From Bryobacterales bacterium (lineage in GTDB: Bacteria > Acidobacteriota > Terriglobia > Bryobacterales > Bryobacteraceae): a stretch of DNA of 64,000 nt. Positions 18,831 to 28,353 of this stretch are shown here, in pieces (within the stretch, counting starts at the first letter, position 1; the number at the start of each line of letters is the position of its first letter). The notes under the pieces were generated by a model. The model was given only the letters and a program-made list of their open reading frames with translations, searched no databases and was not told the DNA's origin. A program made the position numbers and the translations under genes. The DNA is taken from assembly GCA_020851555.1 (NCBI GenBank), contig JADZCM010000017.1, positions 186,001-250,000 on the forward strand. Reading direction: 5' to 3'.

Positions 18831-19594
18831 GGAACACCTGGGCCATCTATCGCAAAGAACTGAAGAGCTACTTCGCCTCCCCCATCGCCTACCTGCTGAT
18901 GGCGGCGTTCGCCCTGATCTTCGGCTACTTTTTTTACGCCGCGACGGCCATTTTCGTGACCCGCGGCATGGAGTCGCAGATGATGGGCCGGGGGATGCCC
19001 ATGGACATGAACGAGTGGGTGATACGCCCGCTGCTGATGAACGTCAGCGTGATCGCGCTGTTTCTCATCCCCATGATCACCATGCGGCTGTTCGCCGAGG
19101 AGAAACGCTCGGGCACCATCGAACTGCTCATGACTTCGCCGGTGCGCGACGTCGAGATCATCGCCGGGAAGTGGCTTGCCGCCGAGACGCTGCTGGCGAG
19201 CATTCTGGGCATTTCGGCGCTCAACCTGATCTTCCTTTTCATTCACGGCCAGCCCGACTGGCGGCCGATTCTGATCGGCTACCTGGGGTTGCTTCTCCAG
19301 GGAGGAGCGCTGCTGGCCATCGGCGCGTTCATCTCCACCACCACCAGGAACCAGATCATCGCGGGGGGCGCCACGTTCGCCGCCTGCCTGCTGCTGTGGA
19401 TCCTGGACTGGGTGAGCTCCTACGAGACCGCGGCCTGGGCCAAGGTGATGACCTACCTCTCGGTGGTGACGCACTTCGAGCCCTTTTCCAAAGGCATCCT
19501 CGATACCAAGGACGTGGTGTTCTACCTGTCGGTGATCTTCCTGGGACTGTTCCTCACGGCTCGCAGCATGGAGTCTCTGCGGTGGAGGGCTTGA
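18827..19594 (+). CDS. ABC-2 type permease, GldF-like
   Basis: 255 residues with about six membrane segments (for instance YLLMAAFALIFGYFFYAA, then VIALFLIPMITMRLFAEE). The sequence EEKRSGTIELLMTSPV is the hallmark of ABC-2 permeases paired with GldA/Nos-type ATPases. The GTG start overlaps the preceding TGA. It forms the membrane channel for the ATPase gene just before it. Confidence 0.93.
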   Translation: MRNTWAIYRKELKSYFASPIAYLLMAAFALIFGYFFYAATAIFVTRGMESQMMGRGMPMDMNEWVIRPLLMNVSVIALFLIPMITMRLFAEEKRSGTIELLMTSPVRDVEIIAGKWLAAETLLASILGISALNLIFLFIHGQPDWRPILIGYLGLLLQGGALLAIGAFISTTTRNQIIAGGATFAACLLLWILDWVSSYETAAWAKVMTYLSVVTHFEPFSKGILDTKDVVFYLSVIFLGLFLTARSMESLRWRA

Positions 19595-19597
19595 GAG

Positions 19598-20974
19598 ATG
19601 AGATTCGGATGGCTTAAGGCCCGGCAGACCAAGTACACGGCCTACCTGACGGCGTATCTGCTGATCGTGCTGGCGGTGCTGGTGGCGATCAACTTTCTCT
19701 CCAACCGGTACAACAAGTCCTACGATTCCACCGCCAACAAGCGCTTCAGCCTGTCGGACCAGACCGTGAAGGTGGTGCGGGGCCTCCAGAAAGACGCGCA
19801 GATCACTTACTACGACCGGAGCAGCCAGTTCGGCGCGGCGCGCGACTTGCTGGACCGCTACGACAACCTCTCTACCCGGCTCAGCGTGGCTTACGTCGAT
19901 CCGGACAAGAAGCCGCAGGCCGCCAAAGCCGCCGGAGTCGGCAGCTACGGCACGATCTTCGTGCAGGCCAACGGCAAGAAAGAGGAAGCCAAGAGCCTGA
20001 CCGAAGAGGAAGTGACCGGCGCGCTGATCCGGGCGCTGAAGGGGGGGCAGCGGACCGTGTGTTCGGTGTCGGGCAGCGGCGAGCACGGCCTGGACGGCTC
20101 CGAACGGACCGGCTACTCCAATTTCAAGGACCTGCTGGAGCGGAACAACTACAAGACCGAGACCATCTCGCTCCTGGAAAAACCGGAGGTCCCCAAGGAG
20201 TGCACCATCCTGCTGGTGGGCGGCCCGCGGTTCGATTACGTCGAGCCGGCGGTGAAGGCCATCCAGAACTACGTCGAGTCCGGCGGGCGCGCGCTGGTCC
20301 TGCTGGATCCGCCTCTCAAGCTGGGCCGCGACGACGTGAGCGACAACGCGCCTCTGGTGAAACTGCTGGAGAGCTGGGGCGTCACTTTGAACCGGGATCT
20401 GGTGCTAGACACCAGCGGAATCGGCCAGCTTTTCGGGCTGGGTCCCGAAATGCCGCTGGTGACCTCCTACGAATCGCACCCCATCGTGCGGGAGATGCGC
20501 TCGATCGCCTCCGCGCTGCCGCTGGCCCGCAGCCTGGAAGTGAAGAGCACCGGCAAGACCACCGTCGAGAAGCTGTTCTCCACGTCGAGCAACAGCTACG
20601 CCACCGCCAATCTCAGTTCACAGGCCATCCGCATCAACCCCGACAGGGATAAGAAGGGGCCTCTCACGCTGGCTGCCGCCGGGACGTACAACACCGGGCA
20701 GGAAGGCACGCAAGGACGCTTCGTTGTAGTGGGTTCTTCGTCCTGGGTTTCGAACTACATCGTGGGCTTCAACGGCAACCGCGATCTCGCCATGAACATG
20801 ATGAACTGGCTAAGCTCGGACGAGGACCTCATTTCCATACGGCCCAAGGAGCCGGAGGACCGCCGGCTGACGCTGAACCGGGCGCAGATGACGACGATCT
20901 TCTACTCGAGCGTCGTGGGGCTCCCGGTGCTGGTGATCCTGGCCGGCCTGGCGGTGTGGTGGCGGAGGAGGTAG
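19598..20974 (+). CDS. GldG-like ABC auxiliary membrane protein
   Basis: 458 residues. One membrane helix lies near the N-terminus (YLLIVLAVLVAINFL) and one at the extreme C-terminus (VVGLPVLVILAGLAVWW). Between them is a large periplasmic region with ThuA/GldG-like features: VVRGLQKDAQITYY, GQRTVCSVSGSGEHGLDG, and a strand-rich part ending in GGRALVLLDPPLKLG. It begins 3 bp after the permease gene and completes the GldA-GldF-GldG set. Confidence 0.9.
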   Translation: MRFGWLKARQTKYTAYLTAYLLIVLAVLVAINFLSNRYNKSYDSTANKRFSLSDQTVKVVRGLQKDAQITYYDRSSQFGAARDLLDRYDNLSTRLSVAYVDPDKKPQAAKAAGVGSYGTIFVQANGKKEEAKSLTEEEVTGALIRALKGGQRTVCSVSGSGEHGLDGSERTGYSNFKDLLERNNYKTETISLLEKPEVPKECTILLVGGPRFDYVEPAVKAIQNYVESGGRALVLLDPPLKLGRDDVSDNAPLVKLLESWGVTLNRDLVLDTSGIGQLFGLGPEMPLVTSYESHPIVREMRSIASALPLARSLEVKSTGKTTVEKLFSTSSNSYATANLSSQAIRINPDRDKKGPLTLAAAGTYNTGQEGTQGRFVVVGSSSWVSNYIVGFNGNRDLAMNMMNWLSSDEDLISIRPKEPEDRRLTLNRAQMTTIFYSSVVGLPVLVILAGLAVWWRRR

Positions 20975-20977
20975 GCC

Positions 20978-22321
20978 GTGCCGGTCCGTAAGCTGCTGCT
21001 CGCGCTCGCCGTCCTGGCGCTCCTGGGCGGCGGCATCTACTGGTCCAACCGGGTTGAGAAGGCAAAGGAGGGCAAACCCGCTCCGGACGCTCCTCCCGAG
21101 ATCCTCAAGCTCCCGGAGGGCGATCTCCAGCGCGTGGAAATCCGGAAGCCGGGCAGCGAACCTGTCATCCTCCAGAAAGCGGGCGACGGCAAATGGGAGA
21201 TGCTATCGGGTCCCAAGTGGCCGGTCGACCAGGACTCCGCCGGCGGTCTGGTCAATACGCTGGCGTCCTTGACGTCCAGCCGGCTGGTGGAGGAGAAGAC
21301 CGGCGACCTGGCCCAGTTCGGGCTGGCCTCTCCCTCGGCCGAAGTCGTCGTGGGGCTGAAAGACGGCAAGACGCGGCGGCTGCTTATCGGTGACGAGAGC
21401 CCGGCCGGGGGCGGCAGCTTCGTCAAGCTGGAGGATGACCCCCGGGTATTCACCATCGCTTCATATAACAAGACCAGCATCGACAAGACGCCCAGGGATT
21501 TGCGCGACAAACGCCTGTTGACGTTCGATTCGGAGAAACTGACGCGGGTCGAGCTGACGGCCAAGGGGCAGATGATCGAATTCGGCAAGAATGCCCAGAA
21601 CGAGTGGCAGATCATCCGGCCGCAGCCGCTGCGGGCGGACGGCGGGGCGGTGGAGACACTGGTCCGGAAACTCTCGGACGCCAGGATGGACTCGTTCTCG
21701 ACCGAAGAGGATGACAAGAAGGCGGTCCCAGCTTTCGCCGGGGCGGCGCTCATCGCCGTGGCGCGGGTGACCGACGCCGCCGGCACCCAGCAGATCGAGG
21801 TGCGGCGCGACAAGGACAAGAACTACTACGCGCGGTCCAGCATCGTGGCGGAGGCGCACAAGGTTTCCAGCGACCTGGGCGACAGCCTGGACAAGGGGCT
21901 GGACGACTTCCGCAACAAGAAATTGTTCGACTTCGGCTTCAGCGACCCGTCCGGGGTCGAGATCCGCGACGGCGGCAAGCAGGTCTCCTATCAAAAGCAA
22001 CCTGACAAGTGGATGTCCGGGGCGACACAGGTTGACGCGGCCTCGGTCAATGCCGCCATGGACAAGTTGCGCGACCTTGCCGCCGTTAAGTTCGTGGCCG
22101 GCGGCTTCACCACGCCGGTCTTCGAGGCCAGGGTAACCTGGAACGAGGGCAAGCGCTCCGAGCGGGTGCTGTTCTCCAGGACCGGCGCCGGTTGCTTCGC
22201 CCGCCGCGAGGGCGAACCGTCCATCTACGAAGTGGACGCGAAGGCGCTGGAGGAGATCCAGAAGGCCTTTGCGGAGATCAAGCCCTACCAGCCCCCCAAG
22301 GCGGAACCTAAGAAGAAGTGA
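20978..22321 (+). CDS. DUF4340 domain protein of the GldAFG operon
   Basis: 447 residues from GTG 20978. A single N-terminal helix (LLLALAVLALLGGGIYWS) anchors a long exported region in which strand-rich DUF4340 units recur (for example KPGSEPVILQKAGDGKWEM, then LTAKGQMIEFGKNAQNEWQI). DUF4340 genes commonly follow GldG-like genes, so it is probably an accessory part of the same envelope complex. It ends with a lysine-rich tail and overlaps the pncB start in a GTGA junction. Confidence 0.88.
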   Translation: MPVRKLLLALAVLALLGGGIYWSNRVEKAKEGKPAPDAPPEILKLPEGDLQRVEIRKPGSEPVILQKAGDGKWEMLSGPKWPVDQDSAGGLVNTLASLTSSRLVEEKTGDLAQFGLASPSAEVVVGLKDGKTRRLLIGDESPAGGGSFVKLEDDPRVFTIASYNKTSIDKTPRDLRDKRLLTFDSEKLTRVELTAKGQMIEFGKNAQNEWQIIRPQPLRADGGAVETLVRKLSDARMDSFSTEEDDKKAVPAFAGAALIAVARVTDAAGTQQIEVRRDKDKNYYARSSIVAEAHKVSSDLGDSLDKGLDDFRNKKLFDFGFSDPSGVEIRDGGKQVSYQKQPDKWMSGATQVDAASVNAAMDKLRDLAAVKFVAGGFTTPVFEARVTWNEGKRSERVLFSRTGAGCFARREGEPSIYEVDAKALEEIQKAFAEIKPYQPPKAEPKKK

Positions 22322-23661
22322 CAACCAGCGGCCCAATCAGCGGCCTCCTGACGGACCTGTACGAGCTCACCATGGCAGCCGGCTATTTCGAGGCCGGCAA
22401 GGCGGAAGAGCGGGCGACGTTTGAGCTGACAGTCCGGCGGCTGCCCGCGCGCCGCGGTTTCGCGCTCGCGGCCGGGCTGGCTCAGGCGGTCGAGTATCTG
22501 ACCCGGGTGCGCTTCGTCGAAGAGGACCTGCGTTATCTGCGGTCTTTGCCGCAGTTCGCGCGCGCTGCCGGGGACTTCTACGAACGGCTGCGCCGCTTCC
22601 GGTTCACCGGCGACCTCCTCGCCGTCCCTGAAGGTACGCCGGTCTTCGCGGGCGAGCCGGTTCTCACGGTGAGCGCGCCGCTCATCGAGGCGCAGATCGC
22701 CGAGACGTATCTGCTTGCCACCATCGGCTTCCAGACCATGGTGGCGACCAAGGCGGCCCGGGTCGTCCAGGCCGCCGGGGAGCGCGCGGTCGTGGAGTTC
22801 GGCACGCGCCGGGCTCACTCGCCGCAAGCCGGCGTGCTGGCCGGGCGGGCCGCCTACATCGGCGGCTGCACGGGTACGAGCAACACGCTGACCGGCCGGT
22901 TGTTCGGCATCCCCGTCTTCGGCACCGCCGCTCACTCGTGGGTGCTGGCGTTTCCCAAGGAAGCCGAGGCCTTTCTGCGCCTCCAACGCCTATTGGGAGA
23001 GGGCACGACGTACATCGTCGATACTTACGACACCCTGGAGGGAGTACGCCAGGCCGCCGCGCTGGGCGCGCCCCTGTGGGGAGTGAGGCTGGACAGCGGC
23101 GATCTCGGCGCGCTGTCCCGACAGGCGCGCGCCATTCTGGATGGGGCCGGCCTGACCCAGGCCAAGATCATGGCTACGGGCGACCTGAACGAGTACAAGA
23201 TCCGGCCGCTGGTGGAATCGGGAGCGCCCATTGATGCCTTTGGGGTGGGCACGGACCTGGTGGCGTCGGCGGACGCGCCCACGCTGGGAGTGGTCTACAA
23301 GCTGGTGGAACTGGAATCGGACGGGACCCGGCGCTACACGGCGAAGTTCAGCAAAGAGAAATACAGTTATCCCGGCGCCAAGCAGGTCTTCCGTTACCCG
23401 GATCACGACGAGATCGCCTGTGCGTGGGAGCGCCGGGAGGGCGCGGAGGCGTTGATTGGCCCCGTCCTCGTCCGGGGAGAGCCGGCAAGTCCGCTCCCGG
23501 ACGCGACGGCGGCGCGGGCGCGCGCGGCGGCAGCCCTTGCCGCGCTGCCCGGCGAGTGCCGCCGTCTGTCCGCGCCGAAGAGCCGCCGCGTCGAGTACAG
23601 CCCGGCGCTGAAGGCGCTCGCCCGGGAGTCGCGAAGGAGAATGGAGGGTGGGGTCCGATGA
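22318..23661 (+). CDS. pncB: Nicotinate phosphoribosyltransferase
   Basis: Converts nicotinate and PRPP to nicotinate mononucleotide in NAD salvage. 447 residues from GTG 22318. The start region LLTDLYELTMAAGYFEAG is typical. FGTRRAHSPQAG and the histidine in GTAAHSWVLAF (the residue phosphorylated in this family) are present, as are DTYDTLEGVRQA and GVRLDSGDLGALSRQAR for substrate binding. It overlaps the nicotinamidase-like gene downstream, which would supply its substrate. Confidence 0.95.
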   Translation: MTTSGPISGLLTDLYELTMAAGYFEAGKAEERATFELTVRRLPARRGFALAAGLAQAVEYLTRVRFVEEDLRYLRSLPQFARAAGDFYERLRRFRFTGDLLAVPEGTPVFAGEPVLTVSAPLIEAQIAETYLLATIGFQTMVATKAARVVQAAGERAVVEFGTRRAHSPQAGVLAGRAAYIGGCTGTSNTLTGRLFGIPVFGTAAHSWVLAFPKEAEAFLRLQRLLGEGTTYIVDTYDTLEGVRQAAALGAPLWGVRLDSGDLGALSRQARAILDGAGLTQAKIMATGDLNEYKIRPLVESGAPIDAFGVGTDLVASADAPTLGVVYKLVELESDGTRRYTAKFSKEKYSYPGAKQVFRYPDHDEIACAWERREGAEALIGPVLVRGEPASPLPDATAARARAAAALAALPGECRRLSAPKSRRVEYSPALKALARESRRRMEGGVR

Positions 23662-24197
23662 AGACCGTCTTTTTCGATGTGGACACGCAGAACGATTTCA
23701 TGCTGCCCGCGGGCGCGCTGTACGTTCCCGGCGCGGAACGCATCATCGGGACGGTGGCGCGCCTGAACCGGTGGGCGGCACAACACTCGATCCCGGTGGT
23801 TTCCACCGCCGACGCCCACGCCGCGAATGATCCGGAGTTCAAGCAGTGGCCCCCCCATTGCGTGGCGGGAACGGCGGGGCAGCGGAAACCTCCCGAGACG
23901 ATCCTGGGAGGCTCGGGACAGATCCTCATCGAGAAGCAGGCGCAGGATTGCTTCAGCAATCCGGATCTGCCGGGCGTGCTGGAGCGGCTGGGCGCGGAGC
24001 GCTACGTGGTCTACGGCGTGGTGACCGAGTACTGCGTACGTCTGGCGGCGCTGGGGTTGCTCAAGACCGGCGCGAAGGTCGAGATCGTGACGGACGCAAT
24101 CGTGGGGCTGGATGCCGGCGCCGCGGCCAGGGCGCTCGCGGAGATCCAGAGCGCGGGCGGGACGCTGACCACGGCGGCGGAAGTGTGCGGCCGCTAG
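23658..24197 (+). CDS. pncA: Nicotinamidase-like isochorismatase-family hydrolase
   Basis: 179 residues from ATG 23658, whose ATGA overlaps the pncB stop. The catalytic triad of the family is visible as Asp9 (DVDTQNDF), Lys93 (IEKQ) and Cys126 (VTEYCVR). Probable metal ligands are Asp52, His54 and His68. With pncB directly upstream, deamidation of nicotinamide is the best assignment. Its TAG stop shares the tetranucleotide CTAG with the TAG of the convergent rsfS. Confidence 0.9.
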   Translation: MKTVFFDVDTQNDFMLPAGALYVPGAERIIGTVARLNRWAAQHSIPVVSTADAHAANDPEFKQWPPHCVAGTAGQRKPPETILGGSGQILIEKQAQDCFSNPDLPGVLERLGAERYVVYGVVTEYCVRLAALGLLKTGAKVEIVTDAIVGLDAGAAARALAEIQSAGGTLTTAAEVCGR

Positions 24198-24556
24198 GCC
24201 GCGGGGACCGCCACGACCTTCGCCTGCCGCCAGAGACGCTCCAGGTCGTAGTAGGCGCGGGTGCGTTCGGAGAAGACGTGGACGATGAAGTCGCCGTAGT
24301 CCGCCAGAATCCACTCGGCGTTCTGGTAACCCTCGAGGTTTAGCGGAAGAACGCCCTGAGACTTCAACCGCAGCGCGACCTCGTCGCTGATGGCCTGGAT
24401 CTGGCGCGGGTTGGCTCCGCTGGCGATCACGAAGTAGTCGGTGAACGAGGCCACGTCGCGCAGGTCGAGAACGCGGATATCGGCGGCTTTCTTGGATTCG
24501 GCGGCGCGGACGGCGGCGAGCCAGAGTTCCGTTTCGCTGTCCGCCGCGCGTCTCAG
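24194..24556 (-). CDS. rsfS: Ribosomal silencing factor RsfS (apparent CTG start)
   Basis: Binds ribosomal protein uL14 and blocks subunit joining in stationary phase. The core is clear: KKAADIRVLDLRDVASFTDY, FVIASGANPRQIQAISDEV and YGDFIVHVFSERTRAYYDLE. No in-frame ATG, GTG or TTG lies close to the conserved N-terminus. A CTG at 24556 has AGGAG seven bases upstream and gives 120 residues, the normal size. The next option, GTG 24595, would run across the start of the divergent hpt gene. I favour CTG; the stop at 24194 is certain. Confidence 0.85.
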   Translation of the reverse strand: MRRAADSETELWLAAVRAAESKKAADIRVLDLRDVASFTDYFVIASGANPRQIQAISDEVALRLKSQGVLPLNLEGYQNAEWILADYGDFIVHVFSERTRAYYDLERLWRQAKVVAVPAA

Positions 24557-24574
24557 TTGTCCGCTCCTGAGAGG

Positions 24575-24580
24575 TATCCT
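24575..24580 (+). promoter_or_regulatory. Candidate -10 of hpt close to the start codon
   Basis: TATCCT ends 9 bases before the hpt ATG, the same spacing as at fabI. A second -10-like TACAAT lies only one base before the ATG. No ribosome-binding site lies in the gap. Confidence 0.35.
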
Positions 24581-24589
24581 ACTACAATC

Positions 24590-25096
24590 ATGCACGTCCT
24601 GATTAGCGAGGAACGGATCCAGGCCCGTATCCGCGAGCTGGGCGCGCAGATCGACGCCGATTACCCCGAAGGGCCCGTCTACCTGGTCGCCGTCCTGAAA
24701 GGCGCCTGCTTCTTCCTGGCCGACCTGGCGCGGGCCATGAAGCGCCCCACCCGCATCGACTTCATCGGGATCTCCAGCTACGGCAAGGGCCGGTCGACTT
24801 CGGGCGAGGTGAAGCTGACCAAGGACCTGGACGCCTCGGTCGAGGGCGCCGACGTGCTCATCGTGGAAGACATCATCGACAGCGGCATCACTTTGAGCTA
24901 CCTGATCCACGTGCTCGAACAGCGCAAGCCGCGGTCGCTGGGGGTGGTCGCGCTGCTGGACAAGCCCGAGCGGCGGGTGCGCCCCGTGCAGGTGAGCTAC
25001 GTGGGCTTTGAGATCCCGGACAGCTTCGTGGTGGGTTACGGTCTCGACTACGCCGAAGACTACCGCAACCTCCGCGACATCTGCGTGCTGGAGTGA
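24590..25096 (+). CDS. hpt: Hypoxanthine phosphoribosyltransferase
   Basis: Purine salvage: hypoxanthine or guanine plus PRPP to IMP or GMP. 168 residues from ATG 24590. The PRPP-binding motif is VLIVEDIIDSGITLSYL. The N-terminal VYLVAVLKGACFFLADLAR and the flexible-loop SSYGKGRSTSG are typical. It is divergent from rsfS and ends 11 bp before the convergent GH3 gene. guaB further along uses the IMP it makes. Confidence 0.95.
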   Translation: MHVLISEERIQARIRELGAQIDADYPEGPVYLVAVLKGACFFLADLARAMKRPTRIDFIGISSYGKGRSTSGEVKLTKDLDASVEGADVLIVEDIIDSGITLSYLIHVLEQRKPRSLGVVALLDKPERRVRPVQVSYVGFEIPDSFVVGYGLDYAEDYRNLRDICVLE

Positions 25097-25107
25097 TTCC
25101 TGCGGAA

Positions 25108-26964
<1,857 letters not shown>

Positions 26965-26988
26965 TGGAGAGCTCCTGAACAGATCCAA

Positions 26989-27016
26989 GTGTACACCGGC
27001 CCGCGGGTAGTACACT
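26989..27016. promoter_or_regulatory. Face-to-face -10 elements for the divergent GH3 and ABM genes
   Basis: AGTGTAC (26989-26995) and GTACACT (27010-27016) are exact inverted copies. Each contains TACACT, on the minus strand for the GH3 gene and on the plus strand 9 bases before the ABM ATG. The arrangement could serve divergent promoters or a shared operator. Confidence 0.4.
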
Positions 27017-27025
27017 CGGAGTGCT

Positions 27026-27325
27026 ATGCAAAAAGCGCTGCTTACCGTCGTTGCCGAGGTTTACGCCAAGCCCGGACACGAGGACAGGGTGAGGCGGCTG
27101 TTGCAGGACCTGATCGAGCCCACGCGCCGGGAAGAGGGCTTCGTGCAGTACGATTTGCACGTGGACAACGACAACCTGGGGCACTTCATCTTTTACGAAA
27201 ACTGGGCTTCGAGGGAGCAGCTCCAGGCTCATCTCGCCTCGCCGCACCTGACCGATTTCGACGCGAAGTCCAAAGAGCTGCTGGCCGAGCCGGTGCGCAT
27301 CGTATTCGCCACGCGCATCGGGTGA
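27026..27325 (+). CDS. Antibiotic biosynthesis monooxygenase (ABM) domain protein, YgiN-like
   Basis: 99 residues forming one ferredoxin-like ABM domain: [20 protein letters not shown], then [15 protein letters not shown], then [21 protein letters not shown]. Such proteins act as dimers; YgiN oxidises quinols, but many others are uncharacterised. The start ATG has no clear ribosome-binding site and a -10-like box 9 bases upstream. Confidence 0.85.
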   Translation: MQKALLTVVAEVYAKPGHEDRVRRLLQDLIEPTRREEGFVQYDLHVDNDNLGHFIFYENWASREQLQAHLASPHLTDFDAKSKELLAEPVRIVFATRIG

Positions 27326-27343
27326 CGGGGCGCCAGCGCCGCG

Positions 27344-28108
27344 CTAACGGACGTCGGAGAAGGGCAGAGGAGTGACGAACGAGACGCTGAGCTTCGGCAC
27401 CGTCGCCACGTCCGGGTACTCGGCGCCCAGCGTTTTCCAGGCCGGATCCCCGCCGGACTTGCTCCAGCAGGCCTCCCGCGCCGCCAGATTGTCGAACCCG
27501 AGCATGTAGTACAGGCTCGGCAGGTTGGCGCCGGCCAGCGTCTCTCCGAAGAATACCGGCAGCATGCCGGCCCTGACGAAGATGGCGGTTTCGCCTTCGT
27601 CGAACATCCGGATCTTGCGCTCCACGTGCTCGAGATTCTCCAGTTCGTACATGCGCAACTCGAACAGGCGGGAGGTCTTCCGGCCCTCCGTGGGAGGCGG
27701 GGTCATGGCCGGGTAGCCCGGGAAGCCGCGCAGCAAGTTCACCTGCAGGCGCTCGTAGGGCGGCCCTCCCTTTTCCCACTCGGCGCGGGCTTTCCGGTAG
27801 CCGGAATCAGCCGCGATCCTGGCCTGGCACTCCTCCATATCGCCGTAGCCCTTGAAGCTGGCGAGCAGGATGAGGAAGGGACCGTCTTCGGCCACCGAAC
27901 TGGAAAACGCGCCGATGGGGCCCGCGCCGGCGGCCTTGGCCAGCGCGACGTACGTCTTCAAAAAAGCCGTCGTCCTTGTCCTTTGATTCTCCGCGCCATT
28001 GCGCAGCTTAATGATACGCATTTCGTACAGCGCTCTGTGGGGCGTCTGGGCCGCAAGCGCGGGCAGGGCCGCAGCCACCGGCGCAAAAACGATGTCTCGT
28101 CTGGTCAT
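27344..28108 (-). CDS. Exported NIPSNAP-family protein
   Basis: 254 residues. A short signal (MTRRDIVFAPVAAALPALAAQ) resembles a Tat-type leader with RR. Two NIPSNAP units of the dimeric ferredoxin-like fold follow: ALYEMRIIKLRNGAENQR, and after about residue 145 FELRMYELENLEHVERK. The family is abundant in acidobacteria and has no firm function there. It follows tRNA-Leu and converges on the ABM gene, which has a similar fold. Confidence 0.88.
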   Translation of the reverse strand: MTRRDIVFAPVAAALPALAAQTPHRALYEMRIIKLRNGAENQRTRTTAFLKTYVALAKAAGAGPIGAFSSSVAEDGPFLILLASFKGYGDMEECQARIAADSGYRKARAEWEKGGPPYERLQVNLLRGFPGYPAMTPPPTEGRKTSRLFELRMYELENLEHVERKIRMFDEGETAIFVRAGMLPVFFGETLAGANLPSLYYMLGFDNLAAREACWSKSGGDPAWKTLGAEYPDVATVPKLSVSFVTPLPFSDVR

Positions 28109-28146
28109 GGTGTGGTGAAGGGCATTCTACAAAAAACCGCCCAGGC

Positions 28147-28235
28147 TGGTGCTGGAGGAGGGGGTCGAACCCTCATGCCCAGTGAAGGGCGCGGGATTTT
28201 GAGTCCCGTGCGTCTGCCAGTTCCGCCACTCCAGC
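28147..28235 (-). tRNA. tRNA-Leu (anticodon CAA)
   Basis: Acceptor stem GCTGGAG pairs with CTCCAGC, and ACCA is encoded at the 3' end. The anticodon stem CGGGA/TCCCG closes the loop CTCAAAA, giving anticodon CAA, which reads UUG. A long variable arm typical of class II tRNA-Leu lies between the anticodon arm and the T arm (GAGGGTTCGACCCCCTC). It is 89 nt with CCA and lies between bshC and the NIPSNAP gene on the same strand. Confidence 0.97.
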
Positions 28236-28353
28236 GCTTCTTCTCAACAATAACACGCCATGGGACTTACTACGAACCGGCGGCTCGACCGGCGGGCCGC
28301 GGGTGCTTTACGTCAGCTTTACTTCGGATCCCGCGCCGGCTTGAGGGGTGAGT

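Noticed and set aside
23424-23657. N-terminal extension of the nicotinamidase-like protein
   Set aside because: It overlaps pncB in another frame and is low-complexity; the ATG at 23658 gives the exact family start.
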